Source: Sporodiniella umbellata
Lineage: Eukaryota; Mucoromycota; Mucoromycetes; Mucorales; Rhizopodaceae
Assembly: GCA_025677835.1 (NCBI GenBank)
Contig: JAIXMR010000004.1
Location: 248,001 to 312,000 of the forward strand
Length of the DNA: 64,000 nt
Direction of reading: 5' to 3'
This document shows positions 10,738 through 23,307 of this stretch, piece by piece. Each line of letters starts with the position of its first letter. The first letter of the stretch is position 1. A program made the position numbers and the translations under genes. The notes below the pieces were generated by a model. That model saw nothing but the letters and a program-made list of their open reading frames with translations. It made no database searches and had not been told where the DNA came from.

Positions 10738-11270
10738 TTATGGCAGACGCAGCCCAGAAGAGGTTCCTTTTGCTCCTATGATATGCTGCTCAAATTCGAC
10801 ATTAACTATATTGCTGCTACAGTCAACTTGGTTAAGACGCCCTACAGAATTTTGACTGAAGGTAATGCCGGTGACTATATTAATTTCTGTGATAGAGGCG
10901 ACTCTGTTAAAGAGGTCCATCACAGCGATTTCCGTTCGGATGTAAATGGTTATTCTTCCAAAAAAAAAAAAAAAAAGTTCTCTGTTTTTGCTTGGATAGC
11001 CATAGAGTTCAATCAGCGTGATCTATGCTATTTTCTTGGATTGTCATTCGATCCATATCGTTTATGAGCTTACTGAATTTTTTTTTTTTTTTTTTTTTTT
11101 TGACAAACATTCTCTTCAAGCCAAACCAGAGTATATCAAGGCGGCTCCTTACAAACTAAAACATTCTGAGATTTATATTGTTTATCCTTCTCTTGGTAAT
11201 TTCTGTATACAAGATAAACATGGCTCTATTAGTTTTGCAGTTGTCCTATAGAGGGTCATTAAACTAACCA
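10738..11270 (+). pseudogene. Decayed tandem copy of the eEF1A-like gene
   Basis: Fragments in changing frames align, in order, with domains I-III of the gene at 8941-10329. SPEEVPFAP (about 10757) matches SPEETPFIP. INYIAATVN...LTEGNAGDYINF (10800-10890) matches INTTVSSIQ...LTKGLPGDYIGF. FLDCHSIHIVYELTE (about 11034-11077) matches IFDCHTAHVACTFAE. YPSLGNFCIQDKHGSISFAVV (about 11184-11246) matches YPSLSRFTVRDMYRTVACGVV. The frame is broken by shifts, stops, an A run (10960-10976) and a T run (11078-11101). The N-terminal G domain is missing. This is a dead duplicate of an already divergent paralog. Confidence 0.75.
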
Positions 11271-11405
11271 AAAAAAAAAAAAAAAAAACAACAACGCTTG
11301 ATTCTACCTTTTCCTTTGTTTCAACTAAACAAACATCAATAGACCAAAAATCTTGTCTTTTTTTGTTGTTAATAAAAGAATAAACAACATTTCTTTTAGA
11401 GGATT

Positions 11406-11415
11406 TATATAAATA
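11406..11415 (+). promoter_or_regulatory. TATA-box candidate for chitinase gene
   Basis: tatataaata lies 51-60 bp upstream of the chitinase start codon, followed by an A-rich leader. Spacing is reasonable for a short 5' UTR. Confidence 0.4.
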
Positions 11416-11465
11416 AATAGAGAAAGCTTTGAGAACAATTTCTTTCTTTGCAATTATTATTAAAA

Positions 11466-13075
11466 ATGAGAAGTATGTTGCTTATGGCTTTTATGGTCTC
11501 TTTGACCTCTTTGGGAATTCAAACCGCTTATACGCCGGAAGGTCCTAACGTAATGTACTATTGGGGACAGGTAAATAAACAAAATAAAAGGAAAGTAGGG
11601 TAAGATGAACGATCTAACATATAAATCGCATTTTTCTATTTTTTTTTTTTTTTTTTTTTTTGTAGAATTCAGCAGGTGGTGCGAGTACTCAAGGTTCACT
11701 AGCTAGTTACTGTCAATCAGGTCAAGTGGATGTGGTTTTATTGTCCTTTCTTAATATCTTTAATGTGGGCGGTTTACCTCAAGTGAACTTTGCAAGTGCT
11801 TGTGAAAAAAGCTATTTCCCAAACACGCAATTGTTGTCTTGTCCAGCCATTGGTTCTGATATCAAAACCTGCCAACGTCTGGGCGTAAAGGTGTTGCTGT
11901 CTTTGGGTGGTGCTGCTGGCTCTTATGGATTTACGAGCGATAGTCAAGGACAACAATTTGCTCAGACTTTGTGGGATCTCTTTGGTGGTGGCAATTCGAG
12001 CACAAGACCTTTCGGAGACGCTGTGATTGATGGTGTTGATTTAGACATTGAAGGCGGTAGCTCCACAGGTTATGCAGCCTTTGTTAATACGTTCAGATCC
12101 AAGTTTTCTGCGGCCAAGAAGGATGTCTTGATCGGTGCAGCCCCTCAGTGCCCTTTCCCAGACTCTATTCTAGGCCAGGTGCTCAATCAAGCCTCGTTGG
12201 ATTATGTCAACGTTCAGTTCTATAACAACTACTGCTCAGCTCTAGGTAGCTCTTTTAACTTTGATACCTGGGATCAATGGGCTCGAACACAGTCCCCCAA
12301 CAAGAACATCAAGGTCTATCTGACCTTACCTGGCTCTTCTACTGCGGCTGGTAGCGGTTACGTACCTATATCTACAATTCAGTCGCTTCTACCTAGTGTG
12401 ACACGGTATGCTTCCTATGGTGGCGTATCTATTTGGGACGCTTCACAAGCTTGGAACAACGATGGTTTTCATTCGGATCTCTATGCTCTCGTACATGGAT
12501 CCCGAGCGCCTACTCAAACATCTACACGAACAGCCTCTAGCACACCTTCTGGACTTGGTACGAGCTCCAGTACACGCCCTTCCCCCGGCCAAGGCTGCTC
12601 TTCAAATCAATACGTCTGTGCTCAAAACGGAGCGTATGCTGTCTGTGATCACAACAGTTGGGTGGTGATGCCCTGTCCACCCGGCACAATCTGTATGCCT
12701 ACTCAAGATGGCCAATCGATCTACTGCGGCTTTGGCAGTGTGGAACGTCTGCCTATGCCCTACCTTCAACCCAATACCAACACACTCTTAACAGTTCAAA
12801 GCATTCAAAATGGTACGTTCAAAGCCTGGCTTGAGTCGCGTCGGACAACATCCAGTGCTTTTAATCAAAGTCTGTTGTTACGTTTTAATACAAATCATTA
12901 TCTTTTGTTCAACAAGGCCAACTTGGGTCCAGTACATCAAAAGAAAAATCAGGTCTCAGTGCCCATTCAACTTGACTCTCCCTTATGGATGACCATGAAC
13001 CTTTCTTTACAAGGTCAGGTCGCTTCAGGTAATGTCTTTGTGGCCCCTAGTTCTTTTCACTTTGTTTCTCAATAA
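11466..13075 (+). CDS. Secreted class III chitinase, GH18 with C-terminal chitin-binding region
   Basis: Two exons: 11466-11570 and 11666-13075 (504 aa). The intron is dominated by a T run that ends 4 nt before the AG. Residues 1-20 form a signal peptide ([20 protein letters not shown]), and mature YYWGQNSAGG is the classic start of the plant/fungal class III GH18 barrel. The active site [10 protein letters not shown] (DxxDxDxE) is at about 157-166, with Glu164 as the predicted catalytic acid. SLGG at about 114-117 is the second conserved GH18 motif. After the barrel (to about 290) comes a Thr/Ser/Pro linker, then a cysteine-spaced module (C..NQYVC...YAVCDHNSW....CPPGTICM....YCGF) resembling CBM19. 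A further about 120 residues of beta-rich sequence close the protein. It hydrolyses chitin in the wall or medium. The stop codon lies inside an AATAAA polyadenylation-like motif. Confidence 0.92.
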
Positions 13076-13391
13076 AAACTTGAACCTTGTCTTTTATTAT
13101 AAAAAGCTATGTAATTTATTGTTATTATTATTGTGGTGGTGGTGGTGGTGGTGGTAAGAGCATAAAAAGTGAGTGGTAAGGGGTAACAAAAAAAAATTTC
13201 TTTTTTTGTTGTTGTTCTTTGGTAATGTGCGTGTGGTGTTTAAATGCATACTTTTTTTTAAAAGAAAAAATGAATCTTTGGTTGGAGAGAGAAGAAGGAT
13301 GCAAATGAATCAATCTTTGCGTAGATAAGTAAAAAGAAGGGAATGGGGATCAGGTTTTAGGTTGTTGTTGTTATTGTTAAGAAAAGGGGCT
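13076..13391. other. Convergent 3' spacer with GGT/GTG microsatellite
   Basis: About 316 bp lie between the converging chitinase and RhoGEF genes. It contains a run of about seven GGT triplets at 13134-13155 and short A/T runs. No gene seen. Confidence 0.7.
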
Positions 13392-15198
13392 TCAAGATCC
13401 AATAGATCTCGCAGAATCGTTCGAAAGAGAAGTGCTTGGTCTTTTCATTGAACTGGGTGGTGTGAGTTTGCTACCGTTCACTAAGCAATAGAATATAGAT
13501 CAATAAAAGGCTACTTTTTTTTTTTTTTTGAAGAAATTTACTTTTGTGCATGGCCATTTGATCCAGCTTGTTTACGATAGAGTCCAAATAGTACTTCCAC
13601 CTCAATTGCTCACTTTCACTAGTAGTTTTCATGATATGTGCTGTAGGCGATGCCATAAAAGTAGTGTTGAGAGAATCAACGCCTTGAAAGGGTGATACAA
13701 CCTCAATACAGTAACGCTCCCCGCTTGCTTCTTCTTTAGGTAGCAAACGTACCTTGGCTCGTTCTAGTTGAATATGGCCTTTGTAGATATAAGAAGGAGA
13801 TTTTGATTTGGCAAAAACGAGCATGTCGGAAAATAAAAAGTATGCTCGATCTTCACTTGAGCCTGATTTGTTGAGTTGATGAAAATCACCTTGCAAATAC
13901 AGGCGACGTTCTGCACGAATGCCGAATGGCTGTTCAGTCATAGAGGTGTGGATTTCATAGACATGGTCAACATTTCTAGCATCTACAATTCTATATATAT
14001 ATATATATATATATGTATTTTAAGCAAGGGCTAAAGGAACAAAAAAATGTACCTTGGCTTCAATTCTTCTAACAGACTCTGTACACGTTGTTTACATTGA
14101 GACAATCCAGGATAATCTGGGTGCATAGAAGTAGTGTTATCTGCTAAAGCGCTGATCAGTTTAGCATAGCGTACAATACAGGTAACAGGTGCTTTTAAAA
14201 GATCTAAAATACTCGTTCCTTTTTCTAGGTTCTTTTCAGCAGCCTGTATAGGTATGTTGGTAAAAAAAACGGCTCATGTTTTTTTTTTTAAGGGGCTTAC
14301 ATCTGCAAACTTTTTGAAAGGTGGATATCGACCCAGTCTTTCATAAGTAGTTACTGTAGTACTGTAGTTCTCAAGATAGATGTGGTAAGCCCTTTGGAGT
14401 TTAGGAAACTATTAATAAATAAAATAGATGAATAAGCTTTTTTTTTTCTGCAAAAAAAAAAAAAAAAAAAATATGCGTGTGCTTTGCGTGCGTGTGCGTA
14501 TTTTTTTTTATGTGATTATTTTTTTTATTTACCCAGGCCAAGATCACGTCGGACAAAATTTGAGTCGGACCCCAAATCGCTAAACTAAAAGGTGCACAAA
14601 CAATGAACAAAAAAGGATATTGATAGTATCTTTAAGATTTCCTTTACCGTTCTTCTAAGCTTCCTAGCAATTCCTTGTGAATTTGAATAATTTCTTCAAT
14701 ATTACAGAACAGCCAAAGCTTTTCTCTTTCTGTACAAGGTGGCTTTTTCATTCCCAAAAAACTAAAAGAGGATTGCTTGGTGTTTTTGCGTAAAGGAGTA
14801 AGGCAGAACTTCTCGATCAAATCCAGAATGCTGACATAAATCTTTTCTGTTTGGTGCAATTCATGAACATAGCCTTCACGGCGTTGATGTATAAGTTCTT
14901 GGTCTAAATTATTGAATGAGTTGGATGCTTTTTCGTTGCAATTGCTTGTTTTTCTCTTTTTTTTTTTTTTTTTTTATGTTTTACCCATCAGTCCTGTGTC
15001 AATATCATCGTAGTCCAGACTGTCAATAATATCAAACTCTGTATCGTGACTAGGTACCACAAACTCGGGCGCCAAAGACACGCCTGCCAAATCACTCAAT
15101 TTTAGGTTGGAAAAGCTGCCACTAAGTGTACTTGGGTCAGAGCTTCGAATAGAAGACTTGTCAAATAGTTGCTCAACCTTTTGATTCTCTCTATGCAT
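13392..15198 (-). CDS. RhoGEF (DH-PH) protein
   Basis: Seven exons: 15198-14985, 14903-14648, 14584-14533, 14408-14301, 14243-14053, 13990-13542, 13480-13392 (452 aa). All phases match. A short serine/aspartate-rich N-terminus (about 75 aa) precedes a DH domain (about 80-265): RREGYVHELHQTEKIYVSILDLI (CR1-like), then KLQRAYHIYLENYSTTV, then APVTCIVRYAKLIS (CR3-like, where most DH domains have P-x-QR-x-x-RY). A PH domain follows (about 274-415: RRLYLQGDF...YFLFSDMLVFAKSK). The tail is Ser/Pro-rich. It should catalyse GDP release from a Rho-family GTPase at membranes, in polarity or wall-integrity signalling. The protein is compact compared with Rom1/2 or Cdc24. Introns contain (TA)n, A and T runs. 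Confidence 0.85.
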
Positions 15199-18100
15199 TC
15201 TTTCTTTTTTTTTTTTCTTTTTACTGTTTTACGTAATAGTAATTTGAGTATTCAAAGTAGAATTATAGTAAAAAGACTATTATATAAAAAAAAAAGACAA
15301 TAGAAGAAAAGGGGAGGGAGAAAGAAAGAAAAGAAAGAAAAGAATTATATGAAAACCTTTTTTTTTTGATCGTCGTCACATCGTTAGACAAGGCAAAACA
15401 ATTTTATTCAGTTCCACACAAACTACTTTAAACTACAGCAACAGCGGCTACAGGGTTCTATGTCAGGGAATTGAACGAGGGAATACAAGACGATGTGAAA
15501 CTCTTTTTCATTTTAATAGAAAAACGAATTTCTTGATGTTACAGATAATCCTTTGTAGACAGAGTCCAAGCTTGAAAGCTTTCTGTTTGCATGAAACCAG
15601 GTCTTTTAGTCTATTCTCTTTAGAACTCCCTTTTTTTTTTTTGGCAAAGAGGTCAATTTTTTTTTTTCTTTTTCTGCTGTTTAAAGAGCCGATGCAGTTG
15701 CCAACTTTGACACGCCACCAGCATTTAACGACACATGAGGTGGTTTCTAGGGATACGGTTGCCATGACAAAGCCAACCAATTGTGGAATTTTATTCCAAA
15801 AAACCAGGTTACAATAATAATAAAAGACCTCAGCATAACCCTCTACACACGTTTTTTTTTCGGTTGCTAGTAACACATTGATGACAGAAAAAGTATGAAG
15901 AGAGCGTGCCTTTTTTCTGTGTCATCCTTTTGAACAAATATGGTAGCTGTATCACAGACCAATGCTCGCCTTTTAAATGGTGCAGCTTTTTCTTTTTTTA
16001 TCTTTTTTTTTTGAAACAGAGAAGCAAACTTTATTCTGTGAAATATTGCAAATCAAAAGAGAGAACAATGAAACACAGCTTTGAATTTAATTCAGATAAC
16101 ATCTCTTTCTCTCTAAAAATAACAAAATTCTACTCAAAAGAAAGGAGAATCAAAATGTTAAAAAAACTGCGCTAAAACCCTGTTTTTCTTCTTTGTACAA
16201 CTTGCAAATGGGATGACTTTTTAAATTGGGTGAATGCTGTCCGGTCCGGACCTCAATATTAAACCCTCTTTTTAATATTGGATTGATCAATGTGGCATTC
16301 ATGTTGTTCTCTTGTCCTATATTATTAATATAGATTACATATAACTTAAATCTGTATATAATAAATATATTACAATAATATATAAGAAAAAAAAAAAGTG
16401 CTACCACACAAATAGACAGAATTCAAGGCCCAGATATACATCGATCTTTTACTCTAAAGCATCATTGACAGAAGTATACATATACTCATAACCTAAAATA
16501 AAGAAATAAAAGCACTGTATTTGCAAAAGATTTTTTATGAAATATATACATTGAACTTCTTCTCTCTATCTGACATCCTAAAACGTTTGGCGGAGTTACC
16601 ATAGATACCTATCAGCATCTATTTTATTAGGGCTTACAATTGTCTATCCTATTGGCGTTTTTGACATATCTATTGCGTTTGACAACCTAGTGCAACTTTC
16701 TTTACAAAGAATACTAGAGCCCCAAAAAAAGGAGTGATTCTGTTCAGTTCGATTTGTAGCCAATATCTATTATGATGATTTGCAGTACTTGACGTTTCGG
16801 CAGGTAAGAGAACAAAGCGAGTATTCTAATATGTCACTGACTTATTCCTTTTTTTTTTGTCTATTGATATTCTTTTAGCATAACCACAAGAGACTACCAA
16901 AGCAAGGAAAAAAAAGAGGGCACATACCGCGGGTAAGATGAGTCGTAATGAAATAGAACACCTTTTTTTTTTGGGTATACCTTGTGGAACAATTCAGTAT
17001 TAAGCTGTCCAATATTTTTTATCGGGGACATAGTGGGCTGAAGGCCGCAGGAAGAACTTATAGGCGGGTCATGTGGATCTCACCAAAGAAAATCTTATGC
17101 TTTCAGCTGTATACCAGTGTTATACATTTTAACAAACGCATGAAAAATATGTTAAAAGCCACCTACATGCACAGCACTAGGGATGAAATGGCTGACACAA
17201 CACTAATCAGCGATAAAACGTCTACACTCTATAAATATGACGATACAAACCTTATCTATAGATTCGTTTTTAATACACTGTTGTTACAAAGTAAAGATTT
17301 GATCAGTACGGTCACTACAAAATTTTGGAAAGGGAAAAAAAAAAACATCTACACCCATCGAACGATTAAATAATAAATATTGCTTGTTTTTGTTGCTCTA
17401 AGTAAAACTGCTTCTTGTTTTATCAAATTCTGCTACATATACTGTTGAAGGTAGCTTTTTTATAGCTGACCTTTATACAAGCTTTGGACGACGCATCAGA
17501 ATATGAAAAGAACGAAGGTGGCTGAGAACAAATAAACGTAGTAACTGGAAGGTGACAGCTGTTGTCTGTGAAAACAAAACCATTTTTCAAGCGTTTGAGT
17601 AGTTATTTAGATTAAAACGACCTTGAATGATAAACAACTTGGTAAAAAAAAAAACCGTTCAAAAGGCTTTAATCACAGGATATAGCTGTCGTTGATTACG
17701 CCGCGACCTCTATACTTTTCTTTTTATTACGCTTACAAAGTATTAGACTTTCTTGACTAAATTTTTGTCTTTTTAGAGGGTACCGAATCACATTAAAGTA
17801 TGCTCTTAATGCTATTACTAAATTTACTACTTGTTTTTGTACACCCTTTGTCTCCAAACTAAAGCTAAAATTCTTCTTAAAAAACAAACAAAACATGCAC
17901 TCATAATACTTGTGCTATGTTTGTGATTTTTTTCTTAATTCCCTAAAAAAAACAATCGCAATAGCGCGTTTTGGAATGTAAAAAAAAGCTTCTACAGCCC
18001 ATCTGTGGTCAAGGAAAGCTTTTAGTTTAAAAAATAAAGTTATTTCAAAGTCAAAAAAAAAAAAACATGCTTCCTTTATTTTTTTTCTCGATGGTCTACC

Positions 18101-20311
18101 GCCTTTAAAGAACACTCAGGCAGTTTTTTCTTTATTCTCCAGCACTGCTGGTTGTTTTTGAACGACCAAGAGATAAAACGGGCTGAACATGCAAAAAAAA
18201 AAAAATACGATGATTTGTACCCATCTTTGTTTATCAGCCAATTGATCATTTACCATCGTACTCATATGAACAAAATATAGAAGATACATTTTTTGAGCAC
18301 ATTTGCAAGCCTTACAAAAAAAAATACCTGTTTGTGTTTATCTACACAAAAAAAAAACGGTGTTATAAAGATCAGCTTCCTTATTAAACGGATATATTGG
18401 AGGATGACTTCACTAAACTCTGAATAAGCCAGCTCTAATGTACAAACGCGATCTACAATTATGAAAATAAATCAATAGCCCCATTTCTGATGATTTATTA
18501 TCAGATAGCATACAATCCTTTTTAATATAGACAACCCAAGTAATGAATTACGAAGCAAAACAAGTAAAAAAAAAAAAGACAAGGAATCCCTTAAAAAGCA
18601 TAGTCTTATTCAACAAAAACAACAAAAACACATCAAATGTTTTACAAAATAAAAATAACTCTTAAGACTAGATGATATCATACATAGAATTACAGAAAAT
18701 TCAATGTTTTGGTAGTTTATATGGCAGCATCACAACTTTAAGGGCTGTATGGCCATAAACTCAACAAACAATATCCAGGCAAGTAACCTCATTATAGACC
18801 TGCACAAAAATATATACCTTATAATTTCGTCCGTTGAACAGATATGGTACTAGCTTATTCTGCAAGATTTCTAACAAATTGGTGGAAGGAGTTGATTGTT
18901 TTAAAATTCTAGATTCTAGTTAAAGCCACAACGCTGAAAAACATCTTTATATCAGACTTTCCGTATTAAAAAAAAAAAACAAAACAAAACTATACGTGTA
19001 TAAGCTTTGAGCTGTTTCTACAAATAATCAACTCCTCAATAAGCTGTTCAATAAAGAGACGTCATTGACGATTGTCCTAACGGGAGCTGCTTATATACAC
19101 ACATAAATATATATATTTGTATATCCCGAGGAGCACTTTTTACTATACATACCCGTCAGGTACATTAGTTTCGTTTCAGATATGAGGAGAGCTTGAGCCG
19201 TGTAAGGTCAAACGCCCTTTATCAGGTGATACATACTGTTGTTCTAATACAGAAACACAATGTATACTCTATGTTTTACACAAATAAAAACTCTAATCGT
19301 CCTATAGGCTCTTTTGTTTTTGTTTTTTTGGCTTAATATCAAGATATCAACATGACTCTATTGAAGAACATTCGATTTTTGTTTTTTGTATACTCAGTAT
19401 GCGCATACAAACACGTCAATAAATACAACTATCGCTTCCTAGTAGAGTACTTCAGCTTCTCTCTATCCAATATCCATACATTTTCCTTGGTATCGCTCAT
19501 TAGATCGCGCCTAGCGAAACAGACTATAGAAGTGAATGTGAAATCCAAAAAAAAAAAAAAAAAAAGACTCTAGAAACAAAGCCTACTTTCTATAATATAT
19601 CAATATTAGATAACAGATCTCAGTGTCCAATCAACAGAGCTGATCGCAAGCCAACATCATTCACTACGTAACCTCTCACTCAGCCGTGTAACTGATATCT
19701 ATATATAAATATATATATATGTGTGTGTGTATAGATAATTAAAAAAAGCACAAACAAGAACGAGTGCGAACAAGAGAATCACCCCTGCACAAAAAAAAAT
19801 GGCTCATCTTGTTTAGGCCTGTGTTTTGATACTAAACGGTGTGATAATCTATAGATAAGAGGCATAGTGAGTAAAATGTAGAATCTTGTTGCACCTCAAT
19901 AAAAAACAAAAAAGTAGATGATGCAAGGTAAGTGAAGACTCAAGTATCGGAAAAAAAAAACCAGAAAAGTTCACTTTCTAATCAGACTAAAAAACAAAAA
20001 GAGTTTCCTCAAGGACTTATGATTTGAATTGTTATTTAAAAAAACGTGCCTGATTCAGTGATAAGATGCAAAGATGCAATAAGAAAAGCTAAATTTAAAG
20101 AAGTTTTTTGTTGATAAACGGGAGAAAAATTCCTTATCTCGTATTTCAGAAAAAAAAAAAAAAAAAAAAGGAGGTATTTATATAGATAAGAGCTGAATTT
20201 TGATTGGTCCATCTTCTTTTTCTTATTTGCACACCAAAAAATTTTTTTGATACAAATACTTGTCTGAAATTTCACTTTTTGGACCTTTTTCTTTATTTTA
20301 TCCTATTTGAA
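15199..20311. other. Gene-poor AT-rich region
   Basis: About 5.1 kb in which no protein gene could be supported. It holds many A and T runs, TA-rich spots (16320-16385, 19700-19730) and short uninformative open frames, the longest being 129 codons at 16984-17373 (+) and 122 codons at 15508-15876 (-). Neither shows a domain, good splice structure or compositional support. The last 150 bp are the promoter and leader of the GATA gene and include an A run (20151-20169). No tRNA or rRNA was recognised. Confidence 0.55.
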
Positions 20312-21361
20312 ATGACTTTAAAGTCCCCTTTCTATAATAAGCCTTCCACTTCTACCAGTGTCGACTCATGTCACAAGTGTCCTCTAATATCGCCTCTCCC
20401 AGTGCCCGTGACTGCTGAATTTCAATGCGTTAAAAAAGTCCAACGCCCTGTTGGCTTCGATCCATCGGCGGTACCAGTCTCTTCCAACAATATCCTTATT
20501 GAACCGAGCAACTCCAGTGTTGCGACATCGGACATTGGAAGCACGACAAATACCTCGTGCTCGAATTGTGGCACCACCACAACCCCTCTTTGGAGACGCT
20601 CTCCTCTGGGTGAAACCATTTGTAATGCCTGTGGCCTTTATTTCAAAGCTCGTAATACTTCCCGCCCTGTCTGGCTAAAAAGAAACGCTTTGAAACAACG
20701 TGAGAAGACTATAGCTCCTCGTCAGCAAAAGACCATCGCTCCTCGTCAGCCTGTTTTAGCGCCTATCGCACCTATCGCCGTACAGCCGACACTGTGTAAA
20801 AATGACACCACCGACTTTGTCTGCGCCAACTGTCAGACCACAACAACCCCACTCTGGCGTCGAGACGATCTTGGACAGCCTATCTGTAACGCCTGTGGTC
20901 TCTACTTTAAACTTCATAGTGTTCATCGCCCCATTACCATGAAACGCTCTACTATCAAACGCCGTAAAAGAGTCACCACAGCTCATCTTGTCACTCACAA
21001 GATGGTTTACCCTCTAGAACCTAGAGGCAGTCTGAGACCTTTACTGCCTTCTCCAGCGACTTCGCCTGAGCCACAATCACCCCCGATGAGAGCCAAAAAC
21101 AATATTGCCTGTCTACTTAACCCTGAGGTTGAGCCCACTTCCCCTGCTCCTCATTTGCCCTCTCCCCCTATGATCCCTCACGAAGATATGGCCCCATGTT
21201 CACCTATTCATGTGTTCCACCCTGTCGACAACCACATGCTTGAAGCGCATCGTAATGAACTCAAGCGTGAAGTAAACAACCTGACTTCTCTCTTGAGCCG
21301 CACCACTGCTATGCTTCAAAATTTAGACCATGCCATGGCTGCCAATCTTGGCAGTAAATAA
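20312..21361 (+). CDS. Two-finger GATA transcription factor
   Basis: Single exon, 349 aa. Two GATA fingers have the fungal CX2CX17CX2C spacing: Cys83/86/104/107 ([18 protein letters not shown]) and Cys171/174/192/195 ([18 protein letters not shown]), each ending CNACGLYFK plus a basic tail. Finger 2 is followed by a strongly basic stretch ([10 protein letters not shown]). The middle contains a proline/serine-rich region. The C-terminus (about 310-345) is a leucine-rich helix likely to form a coiled coil. Two fingers plus a C-terminal coiled coil recall the iron-responsive Fep1/SreA/Urbs1 repressors. However, the four-cysteine cluster usually found between those fingers is absent (one Cys only). 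A CxxC pair occurs near the N-terminus (residues 20-23). It is a nuclear DNA-binding regulator; the iron role is only a hypothesis. Confidence 0.9.
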   Translation: MTLKSPFYNKPSTSTSVDSCHKCPLISPLPVPVTAEFQCVKKVQRPVGFDPSAVPVSSNNILIEPSNSSVATSDIGSTTNTSCSNCGTTTTPLWRRSPLGETICNACGLYFKARNTSRPVWLKRNALKQREKTIAPRQQKTIAPRQPVLAPIAPIAVQPTLCKNDTTDFVCANCQTTTTPLWRRDDLGQPICNACGLYFKLHSVHRPITMKRSTIKRRKRVTTAHLVTHKMVYPLEPRGSLRPLLPSPATSPEPQSPPMRAKNNIACLLNPEVEPTSPAPHLPSPPMIPHEDMAPCSPIHVFHPVDNHMLEAHRNELKREVNNLTSLLSRTTAMLQNLDHAMAANLGSK

Positions 21362-21526
21362 ATATGCTTTAACATCCCCCCTTTTCTTTTTTTTTTTTTT
21401 ATTAAGAAAAGAAGATTGCTATTGTTTGTTTTATATGAGTTTCAATAGAAAAAAAAAAGGAGGAGGTCAAATAGTAATCAAAAAAGATGTGCAACTAGGT
21501 GGATATAATTATTGGAGGTGTTTTTT

Positions 21527-23307
21527 TTAAGCAGCAATAGTCATAGATGAAATATTAATAATTTTGTAGATTTCTTTTTCCTTTTCCCATTCAAAGTCTT
21601 CTGTAGCAGTATCCACTAGCATTTCAGCAATCGCTAAAGAAGCAGTGCAGGCAGGCGTAGGGGCATTGCGTACACAAAGGATCCTTCCGTTCATCACTTT
21701 ACGTTCCAAAATATAGTCGTTAGCAGCCATGCCTCCTTCTTCAAACACTTGAGACATCACACCAGCAAAACTTTCTTCTACCATATCTTCAGTAAGACCA
21801 GGAACATAGGCTTGAGCAGCACGAAGGAAGGCTCGCTTGTTGATATCTTTATAAAGCTCTCCAACAGAGAGTGATGGGTTTTTAAGTGCAAACATCCAGA
21901 GATTGACGTTTCCCAAGGAGCCCATGATATCCTTCATATTAAAATCCCAGAGATTATAGCCTTCTCGGCTAAAGGTCAAACAAGCGCCTGGGCCGACGAT
22001 CATCTGGATCCCGCGGCGAGTGTTCACCGTTGGGGTAAGGTGGATGCCCACAGGAATTCCTCCACCGCTGGGTACAGGATATACATTCATACGACAAATG
22101 CCACGATATTCGGGCTTCAGCTGATAGTAGGTGCCTCTAAAGGTAACCACTTTGGCTCTTTGAGCATTTCCGCCCGCTAGAGCGGCTACACGGTCTGAAT
22201 AAAATCCTGCGCAAGTGATTACGTTTTTTGCTGTCACTTTGAGGATAGGCCCTTTCTGATTGGGCTCTCCCCCCCAAATCTCCACTCTTCCATCCACACT
22301 TGTCTCGAATTTTTTAGCCTCAAAAGCTAATTTAATTTCTGCACGCCTACAGAAGGAAATAATAATAATAAAAAAAAAAGGAGTGTAAGTCTTGCTCGTT
22401 CTGTATATACAATTTAAATCTTACCCAGTTTGCACGATTTCGTTTGCTATGGATTGTGCTACAAGAGCAAAATCAGTAATACCTGTATTAGGGGAGTACA
22501 AAGCGGAATAAGCAACCACATTTGGCTCTAGCTTTTTGATCTGCAAAGACCAAAAAAAAAAGTAAGAAAAAACTCCATTGTATCAAAAAAAAAAAAAAAA
22601 AAAAGACAGTAGTTTTACCTCATCTGAATTGAGAACCTGTAGATCCTTTACACCATTTAGAGTAGCGATTTCCATTAATCTTTCAATTTGCTTGTGCTCC
22701 TCCTTATCCACGGCTACGATCAGTTTACCGCAACGTTCGACGGGCAACTGGTTTTGTTTGCAATATTCATACATTAAATCAGCACCTCTCACACAGGTCT
22801 TGGCCATACGTGAGCCTGGCTTGTAGTAAATACCAGCATGAATCACACCGCTGTTGTGGCCTGTTTGATGAGCAGCAACTTCTCTTTCTTTTTCCAATAC
22901 GGCTACAGTCATATCTGGAAATCGCTTCAATAACTCTCTTGCCGTAGCTAAACCAATAATCCCACCTCCCACTTTTTTTTATGGGTTTAAAAATAAGTAC
23001 TGTATTATTGTATATAAATGAAATAGCTTCCTTTGTTCTTACCAATCACAACATCAAAGTCAGTTTTTCCGTCATTTTTAGCGAGAGATGTTCTGAATCT
23101 TTGTTCAGCAGCCATGCCGCGTATCTTTGCAAACCCGGGGTTTTCAGGCATGTTTTCGCCAGGAAGGCTTTGCCAGAATTTGAGTTGGTTAGAGTCAGCA
23201 TGGGCTTTTCTGGAATTGAACACGAACGCTCCACCGGTAGTAGCTATGGCACCAAAAGCCAAAATATGACGACGTTGGAAGATTTTACTTGCAGATCGAG
23301 AAAACAT
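21527..23307 (-). CDS. L-2-hydroxyglutarate dehydrogenase, mitochondrial
   Basis: Four exons: 23307-23043, 22971-22619, 22540-22425, 22346-21527 (517 aa). The N-terminus is basic with a hydrophobic segment (about 15-31), consistent with mitochondrial import. The FAD-binding dinucleotide fold VVIVGGGIIGLATAREL (about 85-101) is split by intron 1. EKEREVAAHQTGHNSGVIHAGIYY and CRKL-like ERCGKLIVAVD are characteristic of the L2HGDH/LhgO family, as are the terminal GMAANDYILER and VRNAPTPACTASLAIAEML. The enzyme oxidises L-2-hydroxyglutarate, a side product of malate and lactate dehydrogenases, to 2-oxoglutarate (metabolite repair), passing electrons to the quinone pool through FAD. It is transcribed divergently from VPS41. 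Confidence 0.93.

Noticed and set aside
15508..15876. 122-codon minus-strand open frame
   Set aside because: It is lysine/phenylalanine rich because of A/T runs, has no domain or convincing start context, and shows no splice partners.
16984..17373. 129-codon plus-strand open frame in the gene-poor region
   Set aside because: No recognisable motif, starts in AT-rich DNA, and ends in A-run-derived lysines. It may be chance; expression would be needed to reconsider it.
18735..18770. Short 5S-like string (tggccatac on the minus strand)
   Set aside because: Only about 10 bases match, with none of the following 5S sequence.
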